NCBI GenBank assembly: GCA_025331435.1
Contig: JAIWNI010000012.1
Span: forward strand, 186,001-250,000
DNA length: 64,000 nucleotides
Direction of reading: 5' to 3'
Origin: Choanephora cucurbitarum
Lineage: Eukaryota; Mucoromycota; Mucoromycetes; Mucorales; Choanephoraceae
Shown here piece by piece: positions 12,984-22,200 of the stretch. The notes under the pieces are model-generated. The model had not been told where the DNA came from, searched no databases, and saw only the letters and a program-made list of their open reading frames with translations. The translations under genes and the position numbers were made by a program. The stretch's first letter is position 1, and every line of letters begins with the position of its first letter.

Positions 12984-13982
12984 CTATGGAAAATCCCCTG
13001 GAGCATCAAAAAAATCGTCTTCTTCCGGATCCATAGTGGCATCGTCATCTTGTAAAGAGGCATTGGGGACAAGTGGTGGTTGAAGTGAGAGGACAGCGTT
13101 GGTGATGTCTACCTCATTTATGTGATCACGTCGATAGTATGTGTCATAGACTGTTTCCGAGGACCAGTTGCCTTGTGTGACAATGTCTTGTATAGAGATA
13201 CCCTGTTGTCGTGCGATAGTCGATGCGAGAGAGCGGACAGACACCGATCGGTTTGTTGACTTCTTAATAGCTTTGCGAAGATAACTACGGATGGTGGATA
13301 TCTCCAGTGCTTGAGTGGGTTGACGGGAGTTCAGGAATAAGCGGTCTGGTTGTGGTTGGGAAATTGCGAGCTTAGGATGACGTAAAAGAGACTTGATTGC
13401 TGTGATGGGGCAAAGTCGTTCATCTTTATGTTTAAAAACCTGGCAAGTCTTGATAATGTGGCGACCTTGTCGTTTCTCCTTAGGTTTGTATACCTTGAAT
13501 TTCATTGTGGAAGCGAGAAATATAACCGAAGATCTTGGAATTCTATGGAGATCAGATGGGCGTAGGAAGGCTGCCATACCAAGAAGGAAAGCGACTTTTT
13601 GTTGTAGGAGCCCGACGGCTGTAGAATTAGAGGATGCAATGTTCCTAATGTAGTGGATGGTAGGTGTGATGTCAATAGTGTCTTGGTGTTGTTCTATGGG
13701 AGTTGCATTGGATAAAATAGTTTGTATCAATGTTCGTATTATAGTACTGTTGCTGAGAGTTGTTGGTTCTGGGTGAAGTTGGGACACTGCTGATCGCCAT
13801 AGTTTAACCGTATTGGGAGCTAGGTGGTGCTCTAAATGTGCAAAAGAAAGAAAGTTGGTGAGGTCGCTGGCTGTAAAGTTCATAACGTCGACATTGTTGG
13901 TTTGGCACCATTTTAAAAATGCGAATTGTCCTGCTCGATAACTGAGGTTGGTAGGTGTTTTGTCGGTAAGCCGTTGGAGCAT
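12984..13982 (-). CDS. DIRS tyrosine recombinase
   Basis: 332 codons. N-terminal SAM-like core-binding segment (LSYRAGQFAFLKWCQ, FLSFAHLEHHLAPNTVKLW), then the catalytic domain. Arg141 lies in FLRPSDLHRI, a Lys-rich beta-strand segment follows (KPKEKRQGRH), Arg250 lies in SVSVRSLAST, then GNWSSETVYDTYYRRDH with the nucleophilic Tyr282 or Tyr283. The usual HxxR histidine position is Val247, and the second His position is Trp, which many recombinases tolerate. An acidic tail ends the protein just before the internal complementary region. The start used is the first Met after the gag-like stop; real expression may involve readthrough or reinitiation from the upstream frame, 20 bp away. The frame is intact, so trans-mobilisation or circular-DNA integration is conceivable. 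Confidence 0.8.
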   Translation of the reverse strand: MLQRLTDKTPTNLSYRAGQFAFLKWCQTNNVDVMNFTASDLTNFLSFAHLEHHLAPNTVKLWRSAVSQLHPEPTTLSNSTIIRTLIQTILSNATPIEQHQDTIDITPTIHYIRNIASSNSTAVGLLQQKVAFLLGMAAFLRPSDLHRIPRSSVIFLASTMKFKVYKPKEKRQGRHIIKTCQVFKHKDERLCPITAIKSLLRHPKLAISQPQPDRLFLNSRQPTQALEISTIRSYLRKAIKKSTNRSVSVRSLASTIARQQGISIQDIVTQGNWSSETVYDTYYRRDHINEVDITNAVLSLQPPLVPNASLQDDDATMDPEEDDFFDAPGDFP

Positions 13983-14002
13983 TAAGCCTTTGGCATTGTC
14001 GC

Positions 14003-14422
14003 CTAATGTTGTATCTTCGTAGCGTATGCGGCTTGTTTGAGGCGTAAGTCCTGAGTACGTTCATGCGAGCGCATCTGTTTGGCGGCGCGGGGCATAGTGT
14101 CGGGAGGTTGGTAGTTGATGCCACGGACAGGAGGATAAGCGTCGATTATGTCCTTCCGTTCTTCTGGTGGAAGGCTGTTGTCGGTCCAAAGGGCTGTGTC
14201 TAAACGCATCAGCTCATTCAAAGGGGCTTCCGGTACCCAGTCGTATCGAGGGCGTACAGGCAACTCAGCGGGTAGAGAAAGTGTGTCCATGGCGGTGGCG
14301 GGAGGGGGCTGTTGTTGCTGATTGGCTAAATTGAGGACGATGTTACGCAGGTCGTCCTGTTGGAGTTGCAAGGCTTGTAGGATAGCAGAGACATCGCTAT
14401 TATTTGTGTTATTTTCGGACAT
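14003..14422 (-). CDS. DIRS gag-like protein, truncated
   Basis: 139 codons starting 50 bp inside the right ITR boundary. It has a Gln-rich N-terminus with coiled-coil character (ILQALQLQQDDL, LANQQQQPPP), then a DIRS-gag-like stretch containing LPPEERKDIIDAYPPVRG and INYQPP. It ends shortly after (YATKIQH), where a full DIRS gag would continue for several hundred residues. I read it as the 5' end of gag left after the deletion that removed RT/RNase H/methyltransferase. The identification rests on position and the YPPVRG-type motif. Confidence 0.55.
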   Translation of the reverse strand: MSENNTNNSDVSAILQALQLQQDDLRNIVLNLANQQQQPPPATAMDTLSLPAELPVRPRYDWVPEAPLNELMRLDTALWTDNSLPPEERKDIIDAYPPVRGINYQPPDTMPRAAKQMRSHERTQDLRLKQAAYATKIQH

Positions 14423-14472
14423 AGTGAATGGATTTTTCAGTAATTAAGTGGTAGTGACCAAACGAAAAAAAG

Positions 14473-14603
14473 AAGATCAAAGAATCATAAATACTTTAGA
14501 TAATTCAAGAATTTATACAATAATTTTTTTCGATATAAATAAAGACGATTACAGCATTCTCATACTAGTACACATCTTGTCTTCGTATCTAATATTTAAT
14601 TTT
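14473..14603. repeat. DIRS inverted terminal repeat, right
   Basis: Partner of 12696-12826. It lies upstream of the gag-like ATG on the minus strand and so should carry the element promoter. Confidence 0.9.
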
Positions 14604-15103
14604 CACCAAAGACTTTGGTCCTCGTGAAATTCAATTAGACAAAGTAAGCATTAGAAACTACAGCATGCAATAAATACTTAATTCAATTCTGTTTAGTGGA
14701 AGATATCTGGTGTCGATATCAATGAGATGATGAAGATGAAGAGAAGAAGCACTGTTGCCTTGGTCGAGCAACAGAAACCAATTGATGAGACCGATTACCT
14801 GTAAGTCTCTTCAAGCGAGTCAGAAACCAGCTACTCATACTGCCTCTTTTTCATGTACATTTACTTAAATTAGGTTGCTGTCTGGCATTTTGGAGGTGCC
14901 TATTGACATTTGCTCTTTCGCCCTGGACGCCAGTCCAAACTTTCTTAGAAAGTTAAGAAGAAGTGTGTGTTGCTTACCGCACTTGGAGTTTGATGATGCT
15001 GTCCTTCTTAAGTTTTTGAAGATAAAGAGGGTAGGCTGTCATCATAGATAAAGAGAAAAAGATTTTAATGTATTTTTTGTTTGTTTAGGCTTTAGAAAAG
15101 AAG

Positions 15104-15255
15104 CAAGAAAAAGAAGATGAAGTTGACGAAGATGATGAAGAAGATGAAGATGATGAAGAAAAAGACGATGAAGAAAAAGATGATGAAGAAGATGAAAAGA
15201 AGGAAGAAAAAGGGGATGATGAAAAGAAGGAAGAAAAAGAGGATGATGAAGTTGT
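15104..15255 (+). repeat. GAA/GAT-rich low-complexity coding tract
   Basis: Purine-only codons encoding Glu, Asp and Lys within exon 15089-15468 of the disrupted gene. Near-repeats of GATGATGAAGA and AAGAAGGAAGAAAA are visible. Confidence 0.85.
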
Positions 15256-16200
15256 AGATGAAGTTGTAGAGTTGCTTCTTCATGAGATGTTGATGGATGC
15301 CAAGAAGTCAGAAAACCCAGACGTTGAGGCATTAGCCAAAGTGACTAGAAGAACCGCCGAAAGAATGTTTTGGCCTCTGACTCTGACCGAAGAGTCGTTT
15401 ATAGACCAACATGTTTTGGCATTCATTGAATACGTCCTCTTGACAGATAGATCCTTGTTGGTGTCGAGGTAATCATCTAGATTTAGATACACAACGTTCT
15501 CTAACTTGCCTTCATAATTAGATCCTCAGGTCACATACATTTGAGCGACACAGAACCAAGCAGCAGCAACGGCATTGATTCTTGTCATCGTTTGAAGCCT
15601 GACTTCTTGATCATGATGCCTTTCAAAGGTTCGAATGTTGGTCTTGTGGCGGTTGAAGTGAAGCAGCCCAGCGCCAAGTCTTCGCAGGTCTTGTCGGACA
15701 AATCGAAGCTTGCTTTAGAATGCAAGCGAATGGTAGATGATCAGGTGCTGAAAGGATCCAAGGATCCAAGGTCGTTTGGTGTTCTTGTAGCTGGTAATAT
15801 ACTCTTCCTTTATAAACTATATGTTTCTAATATTTTGTCAAGAAGGATACGATTGTCTGGTATTCAGCTGTACTTTGAATGAGACAGGTGTTTACCTGTT
15901 TGTAGAAGAAGAAGCCTTTTCGCTGGTCAAGACAATGAATGATCTAGCAATACTGCCAGATGTAGTACGAGTGTTTTGTCGGCTCAAGGTAAAAAAAAAA
16001 GCACTTGAAAGCAATCGATTAATATACAGAATGACTCATTTCTCTTGCATAAATCTTTATAGAGAATGATGAGTCAGAGCATGGCAAACCTGACAAAGAA
16101 AAAGAAGGTGAAAGGTTCTTCTCGTGTGTCTTTGACACCTTTGATCAAACCAACAGTGGCTTTGCCAACAGGACGCTGCTCGGTGCCTAGCACCCAATAA

Positions 16201-16600
16201 AAGTTTTTTCTCTTTGTAATAATAAGTGGCATTTTTAAGCCAGGATCTGTTTGATATGCTTTGTAGCAGCCTAACCAGTCCATTGAGCTTTTCATTCTGC
16301 CAAGAAGTTGATGACGTTCGGATTTTACCTTCTAGATAACGATACTTTCAAGCACAAAACAAATCGATCCCAACTAAACTTACACTCATCAAATATTATT
16401 CACTTTGCTCTGGTTGAGAGAACAGAAGAAGGGGATTGATTTTCTTAATTTACATCATTATAGTTTGGATCTTTAAGGAAAAAGCAGCTTTTATAACAAA
16501 AAAGCAGTTACTTTTTCTTAAGACAATAAGTTAAGAAAAAGAAAAAGTGCCAGTTAACAACACAAGGACTGTAATTTTTTACTGACAATGTGTCAGATAT
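16201..16600. other. Spacer, no gene seen
   Basis: AT-rich sequence between the end of the PD-(D/E)XK-like gene and the decayed transposase-like gene. Nothing recognisable. Confidence 0.5.
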
Positions 16601-18593
16601 CGCCGTCGTTGCTATTGCATACTGTGTCTTCAAACTCGTACTCAAAAGAGAATTGGTATTTCTCGATGATGATAGCAGTTCTAATCATATTGGGCTAAAC
16701 AAAATGCAAACGATCAAAGTATTTCTCCAACCTAATGGCAGACTGCGACATCGCAACAGGCACCAGCAACCTTTCCAGAGACACTACTTCCAATACAGCA
16801 TTGAAATAAAGAACAATGCATCAATCACTTGGTCAACCAATCCATTTGGCTGATAGCCTCTCTGTCTTCTACTATAATTCTCTTGTGTTTTAGTTTGTTC
16901 GACTAAGTGTAGGGACAATGAGTTGCAAAAACAAAGACCTGTCAACACCGCGTATCTTGTGAGAAGGTTTTAAAAAGCTCTTAAAGTATTTTTTAATGAT
17001 GTCTGGTATGTTAGGAGTCTGATTACTGATACAATCAGAGATAGCATCCTGATATTTAGTCATCAGTTTGAAAGGAGTGTCAATATTCTGATTAAACAGA
17101 TAGAAAATATTGATACCAAAAAAGATGGGTGAAAAGAACAATTTCAACTCAAAGAATAAACTCTTCTGCTTGATGCCATCGGCAATAGCAAGCTTCAAGA
17201 AATCAAGTAATGTGCGATCTCTGCATGGATCGCTCTCAGGATTAGTAGCATCATGAGTACGCATGGCTGAACTGACATATCCTCCTCAGATAACGCACAA
17301 TCTACAATGATGGTAGGATATATGGCCTGACAGGTGATTGATTTCCGATACGGAAGGGATGTCACAGAAGGAACCGACAGAGTGACCCTTAACATGGTAC
17401 TGCTCTTCTCCAACTTCGCTCATCATATCCTCCTTTTGCAGTTTGTTTAACTCGCCCAACGTATATGCCAGGTAACTATGAATGAGCTTGTTTTTTGGGA
17501 TGCAAGCAACATTGATTAAGTTTTTCCTTTTTGAGTCTATCCGGAAAATCATCTGTTAGTTTAAGCTAAGTATGCAAGTTATTGATCTACTACCTTTCAT
17601 CTTCAGGCAAATTGAAAATCTGCAAATTTACAATGGTCATACTGCTGCATTCATGAGGGCTAAATTCATCGATAAACAGGTCAATGGCTAGATTGTATCC
17701 GCCCTCTAAGAAATAGTTCTTTGTACCAACTTTTTCAAGTAAGTCTCCTTTGAATACTTTGCTAAGGCGATCAACACCCAAGAATTTAGATTGCTAAACA
17801 AAGGTTGAATTTGCGAACAAGTGTGCCAATTGAGGTGCAATCTCAAGCTGTGAACGAGTTGACTTTGACTTTTCCTGGTGATCAAACCTGTTGCCATTGC
17901 ATGTAGGACATTTATCTTCAGTAAGCTTGCTAAATGCATCATGACATACAATGCACTCATCAACCTCTCTTAATCGAAATATGTTCTCCTGCTTGTTTAA
18001 TGTTCTTCCTTTGGTGAAAGAATTGAGAGCAGGACGACCTATGTTGCTATTTTTGGAGGAGTGCATTCAAAATACTGACCTTTATGGTTTGTGTTATATC
18101 ACTTGACAATTTCGTCGATCAAGCTCTGGCTAGCATTTTCTTCTTTAAATATATTGTGAAGCTCAGAGTTTCTGGTGTCTGAAGCGCTGATAGTTTTTTC
18201 GTCTGCAGAGAAGATACATCTACGTTTCGCATTGAAGTAAGTTTTATCTTCATAATAGTGTTCTAATATTCCATCAACTGCTTCAAGAGAGAGTGGATTT
18301 CGATAAAAGTCTTGGATCCATGGATCAATACTTGGGAATTGCATTTCAATGTGATCCATGGGACTGACAGAGTCAAGTCCTGATCCCATTCTAGACTGCT
18401 CTTCTTCAGTCTATTGCGGTTGAGAAGGCTCAGGCGACAAAGGTACACTTCCGTCATAATAAACAACAGGGTCAGTGGAAAATGAAGTTTCAAGCTCATT
18501 CATGTGCTTTCTGTATTTGGCTTTGTAATGAAGGTTCGGTTTGGAACACGCTCGTTTACATCTTGAAAACACTGCATCCTTTAATTGAATCAA
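16601..18593 (-). pseudogene. Decayed fungal transposase-like gene (Tnp2/Plavaka-type)
   Basis: Minus-strand frames follow each other in family order. They are a Cys/His cluster (CKRACSKPNLHYKAK, about 18540), an acidic region, then CPTCNGNRFDHQE with IAPQLAHLF (about 17890-17810) and FKGDLLEKVG...LFIDEFSPH (17.76-17.65 kb). Next come NVACIPKNKL and HLSGHISYHHCRLC (about 17.3 kb), and finally GIKQKSLFFELK...FFSPIFFGIN (about 17.1 kb). The series resembles proteins annotated in fungi as transposase-domain (Tnp2-like) with a CPxC...H..CR.C layout. It is broken by an in-frame TAG at 17794-17796, a frame mismatch near 17545-17595, a stop after 17286 and further stops at 16.6-16.9 kb. Family assignment is by motif memory only. 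Confidence 0.45.
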
Positions 18594-18829
18594 TTACATA
18601 AAAAGCTTACACGCTGCTGTATTATCCTTCTACGTATCACACATCTCTCTTCTGTAAGTAAATCGCATCCTGATCAGTCATTCTTTTATTTATCTAATTG
18701 GCAAAAAAAAAGGCAAATCGCTCTATCAAGCAAACATCGATATAGTTGTCTAGCAATCATTGCTCATCATGAACAGTGTCATTCGTTAAAGATTGCTACT
18801 TCTAGTTGAATATGTTGCTCATACAGATT
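18594..18829. other. Flank of LTR element A
   Basis: AT-rich sequence ending in the GATT target duplication at 18826-18829. No gene seen. Confidence 0.5.
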
Positions 18830-19105
18830 TGAGTCGACTGGGTCTGAATTATCCAAAACATAAGAAATAGAAAATAATCAAATATTGACAGACAGTATCA
18901 AAAGGCAGATTAGTTAGAACCCCATCATTTCCCTCTTTTATCTCTGCTTAAAAACACTAATTAATTGTTGTAAAAACTAACTATCACAAAACCTTTAAGT
19001 ATGTCCATCAGAAGTACTATTTGTATGAAAAACCGATCACTAAATAAAGTTTAAAGCTGTCACATAAAAGCCAAAAAGTAAATAGATTTCAAACAGATAA
19101 ATTCA
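18830..19105 (+). repeat. LTR of element A, 5' copy
   Basis: 276 bp, starts TG and ends CA. The same sequence recurs at 29678-29953. Confidence 0.95.
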
Positions 19106-19124
19106 TGGTGCCTTCTGCCAGAAG
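19106..19124 (+). promoter_or_regulatory. Primer binding site of element A
   Basis: Directly after the 5' LTR: TGGTGCCTTCTGCCAGAAG. TGG would pair with a tRNA CCA end. The same 19 bases lie next to the 5' LTR of element B. The sequence is itself an imperfect hairpin (CTTCTG/CAGAAG), so self-priming is an alternative. Confidence 0.7.
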
Positions 19125-19200
19125 GGAGTTTTCAGTGGAAGTAATTAATCAAAAACAATTTGAAAACCTAAAACCCCCATCTGGTCCCCCTACAATAACA

Positions 19201-22200
19201 ATGTCAAGTGGTTACCAAGTCCCTAAATTCAAGAAGGGTCAAGATCCAAAAGAATGGATCAATTTTTTCAATGTTGGATGCAAGCTATTAAGAATCAAGA
19301 CGGAAGACAGACTAGAAGTCGTTCCCGGTTATTTGAAAGACAAGAACGTTATTAAGTGGTTCTTCGATCAAGAGTTCAATGATTGGGCTCAATTCGAACA
19401 AGAATTCGAAGATCGATTTAGTGTCAAGAAAAAACAATCCACAAAATCCATCATCAATAAAATTCTCAATGCAAGGAAGAAGACGGGCGAGTCAGTTAGA
19501 GAATATAATGACAGATTCAACCACCTTGTTAAGAACCTGAAAGGACAAGGGTCTACGTCCATCCTAGCGGATGAAGAAGTCAAAGAGGCCTACTTGGCAG
19601 GATTAACCCCAAAAGAACTGAAAAGAGATGTAAAAAGATCCAAACCCAAGACTCTAAAGGATGCTATGGAAGCCGCTAAGGAGGAAGAAAACTTCGATGA
19701 CTCGGATCAAGACAGTGACTTTTCTTCCAATGAAGATAGTGATGAGGAGGAATGTAGCGGAAGTTCTGAGGACGAAAGTACTGTCCTTAGGAACAAATCA
19801 AAAGCAGCTAAAGCTATTAAAAACCCCCCAGAAAGAAGCCTTGATGCGGATAAAAATAACCACCCCAGAAATTTGAGAAAAAGAAATAATGAAAAGTCAA
19901 AAACCTATCCAATGAGAAAGGATGAATCTATGGAAGAGATGACTAACCTCATGAAAAATTTAACACTACTTATCCAAACTCAAGCTCAGCAACAACAGAG
20001 TTTCTTGAGTGCTCAAGGAAAACCCGCCCCAGTGGGAACCTCTAGGCCCTGCTTTAACTGTCAAGGAGAGGGGCATATGGCAAAGGATTGCCGTCCTTGC
20101 AAGCTGTGCAAAGGGCAGGAAGGTGACCACCCATTCTGGGAATGCTCACAATATACAAGAAAGAATAACCAGGGGCAAAATGGAGGATCCAATTTTTTGG
20201 TTATTTCGCAAAAACCTGAGGTTGAGCAAAAACACGTTGCTAGGGAAGCTTACACCGCCGAAAAAAGAAAGCCTACAGGGAGTGACCTGGATTACCGAAT
20301 ATCTAGGAGTGGCAAAAGGAACAAAGTACATGACACCACCCCTCCAGGTTATTCACACTCAAGTAGAAAGCTGGAAAATAAGCACAGGCAAGAAGAAAAC
20401 CAGGCCCCAGTGCAAGAAAGCTCGGATGCACATATGGTGTCCAAAGACCAGCTACCAATGGCAAGCAAGCAGAATAAACAACGGGAACCTCCGTTAGAAC
20501 ATGTCGTCGGATCTCAAGTAGCCGTGCTGCCTGGAAACACCATCGACGCCAAAGATGTCAAGAAAGCAAAAGTCTTCTTAGTCTCCATGGAGCAAATGTC
20601 CAATAGTGTCAAAGGTTTTAAGTCTAGCCTATCAAAAGAATTAAGAACCCCACAAAAGAATCCTAGGAAGGGCGCAGCCAGACTTCCTCAGGTCGACGCT
20701 TACTACCAAGCAGCAAGTATTAGTAAAGTTCGATATCATGTGGACAATGAGAACAAAAGAGGCGCACCTAGAGTGGGAGCTATTGTCGCAGGCATAGTAG
20801 AGGTGCCGGCCGTCCTTGATCAAGGTTCCGGTAGTTCGATAATAAGCAAAAGACTTTGCGAAGCAATGGGTTTGGACTTGGGATCAATGACAAACTCGTA
20901 TGTTACACATACCATGGCAGATGGTCGAGTGATCCCCGCTTTCAGAGACATTACAGAACTAATGGTGCAGGTTCAAGGGGTACCTTTTGTTCTTAACAAT
21001 GTATCTGTCATGAAAGATCCATCATATGACTTGTTGTTAGGAAGTGATGCATTAGATGTACTAGAGATCGTGACTGACCATAAAACTAAACATTGGACTA
21101 TACGTACTGATCAAGGTATTGAACCTCTGGATGTGCAATACAGCCATCACAAGAATTACATCAAGCAACTTGTACCAGGAAATAATTTTTCAAGCGATGA
21201 ACAACCATACGAGACTGATAGTTGGTCATCCACTGAAGATGACACCCAAGGGTATGAGTCCTTTATGGTAATGCCAATCTCCATGTCAGGGGTATCAAGC
21301 GACAAGCCACCAAAGGAAAGTTTCTTATCGACTTCAAATGAGGTATCGTCAAGAGAAGTGGAAATACGAGAGGCCATTGAAGCTAGCGTCAACGAGTCAG
21401 ACCTTAACGAGAATGATCGAAAGGCATTGTTGAACTTGTTGTTAGAGTATCGCGATGTTTTCGGATTGGATTACCATGACCTAAAACAAACGAACCTTCT
21501 TAAGTTCTCTGTAGATACCGGAGACCATAAGCCGATATATAAGAAACCGAATAGATTCATGTCGCATTCGGAGATAGAGGATTTGAAGAAAGAAATAGAA
21601 GAAATGATAGAAAATGGCCAGATAGTCCCTACCCCCGGAGGTGCATCTTCAGGTTGGGCTTTCCCGGTACTGTATGTGAAGAAGAAACAAGGCGAGAAAA
21701 GACTCTGTGTCCAGTTTCAAGATTTGAACGCCATAACTATCCAGGATGCATGGCCGGTCCCTCATATCACTGATCTTTTGGAGTCGTATCGAGGCTCACG
21801 TGTGTTCACAACCCTAGATCTGCTAAAAGGCTTTAACCAAATTGCAGTAGCCGACGACACTATCCCTAAGCTTACGATGTCTACGCCATGGGGACTGTAC
21901 TCGTACTGCGTGATGCCATTCGGAATCAAGTCGGGTCCTGCTACATTTTGTCGCATGATATATCAAGCAATGGAAAAGTTCATTGGGCGATTCATGTCTA
22001 CTTACTTGGATGACCTGTGTGTACATAGTAACGACTTTGAGGAACATTTGGGCCATCTGAAGCAAGTGTTGGAACGAATACGCGAGGTGAATCTAGTACT
22101 CAAGCCTAGCAAGTGCATGTGGGCAAGAAAAGAAGTAGAAGCGTTAGGGTTTATCGTGTCTTCAACGGGCATAAAGCCAAATCCGAAGAATGTCAAGAAA

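Larger units (their letters stand above)
12695..14603 (-). mobile_element. Internally deleted DIRS-type tyrosine-recombinase element
   Basis: About 1.9 kb, bounded by 131-bp perfect inverted terminal repeats (12696-12826 and 14473-14603). On the minus strand it encodes a short gag-like N-terminal protein and then a tyrosine recombinase, followed by an internal complementary region (12860-12976) that repeats the outer ends of both ITRs. ITR plus internal complementary region plus recombinase is the DIRS architecture. The reverse transcriptase, RNase H and methyltransferase frames normally lying between gag and recombinase are absent, so this is a deletion derivative. No target-site duplication is seen, as expected for recombinase-mediated insertion. 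The exact left edge is ambiguous by one base (A5 versus A4). Confidence 0.8.
12573..16200 (+). pseudogene. Lineage-specific PD-(D/E)XK-like gene split by a DIRS element
   Basis: An exon open from about 12573 ends at 12694 inside the sense AIIS. The same frame resumes right of the DIRS element as TKDFGPREIQLD (14604-14643). It continues through exons 14697-14800, 14874-15030, 15089-15468, 15522-15793, 15843-15988 and 16063-16200, all joined by 49-74 bp GT..AG introns without a stop. Features: W-x-ISGVDINE, a Glu/Asp/Lys-only tract at 15104-15255, and KPDFLIMMP followed by VAVEVKQPSAK. That last pair fits the D-(X)n-E-X-K core of the PD-(D/E)XK nuclease fold. The tail is basic (LTKKKKVKGS). This resembles a repetitive hypothetical family of Mucoromycota; nuclease activity is inference. 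The insertion breaks the reading frame (stop at 14590 inside the element), so the gene is probably dead unless the downstream part is used from an internal Met (14727). Exons upstream of 12573 were not resolved. Confidence 0.65.

Noticed and set aside
13804..14124. 106-codon minus-strand frame overlapping gag and recombinase in the DIRS element
   Set aside because: Shadow frame of the two recognised genes with no motif of its own.
12696..14603. Crypton (DNA transposon with tyrosine recombinase)
   Set aside because: Cryptons lack long terminal inverted repeats and an internal complementary region; both are present here, together with a gag-like frame.
15042..15332. Minus-strand Leu/His/Phe-rich frames
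   Set aside because: Antisense of the Glu/Asp/Lys coding tract.
19105..19107. First ATG of the element A frame
   Set aside because: It overlaps the LTR end and primer binding site. Met at 19201 leads straight into the gag fold and resembles the start of element B.
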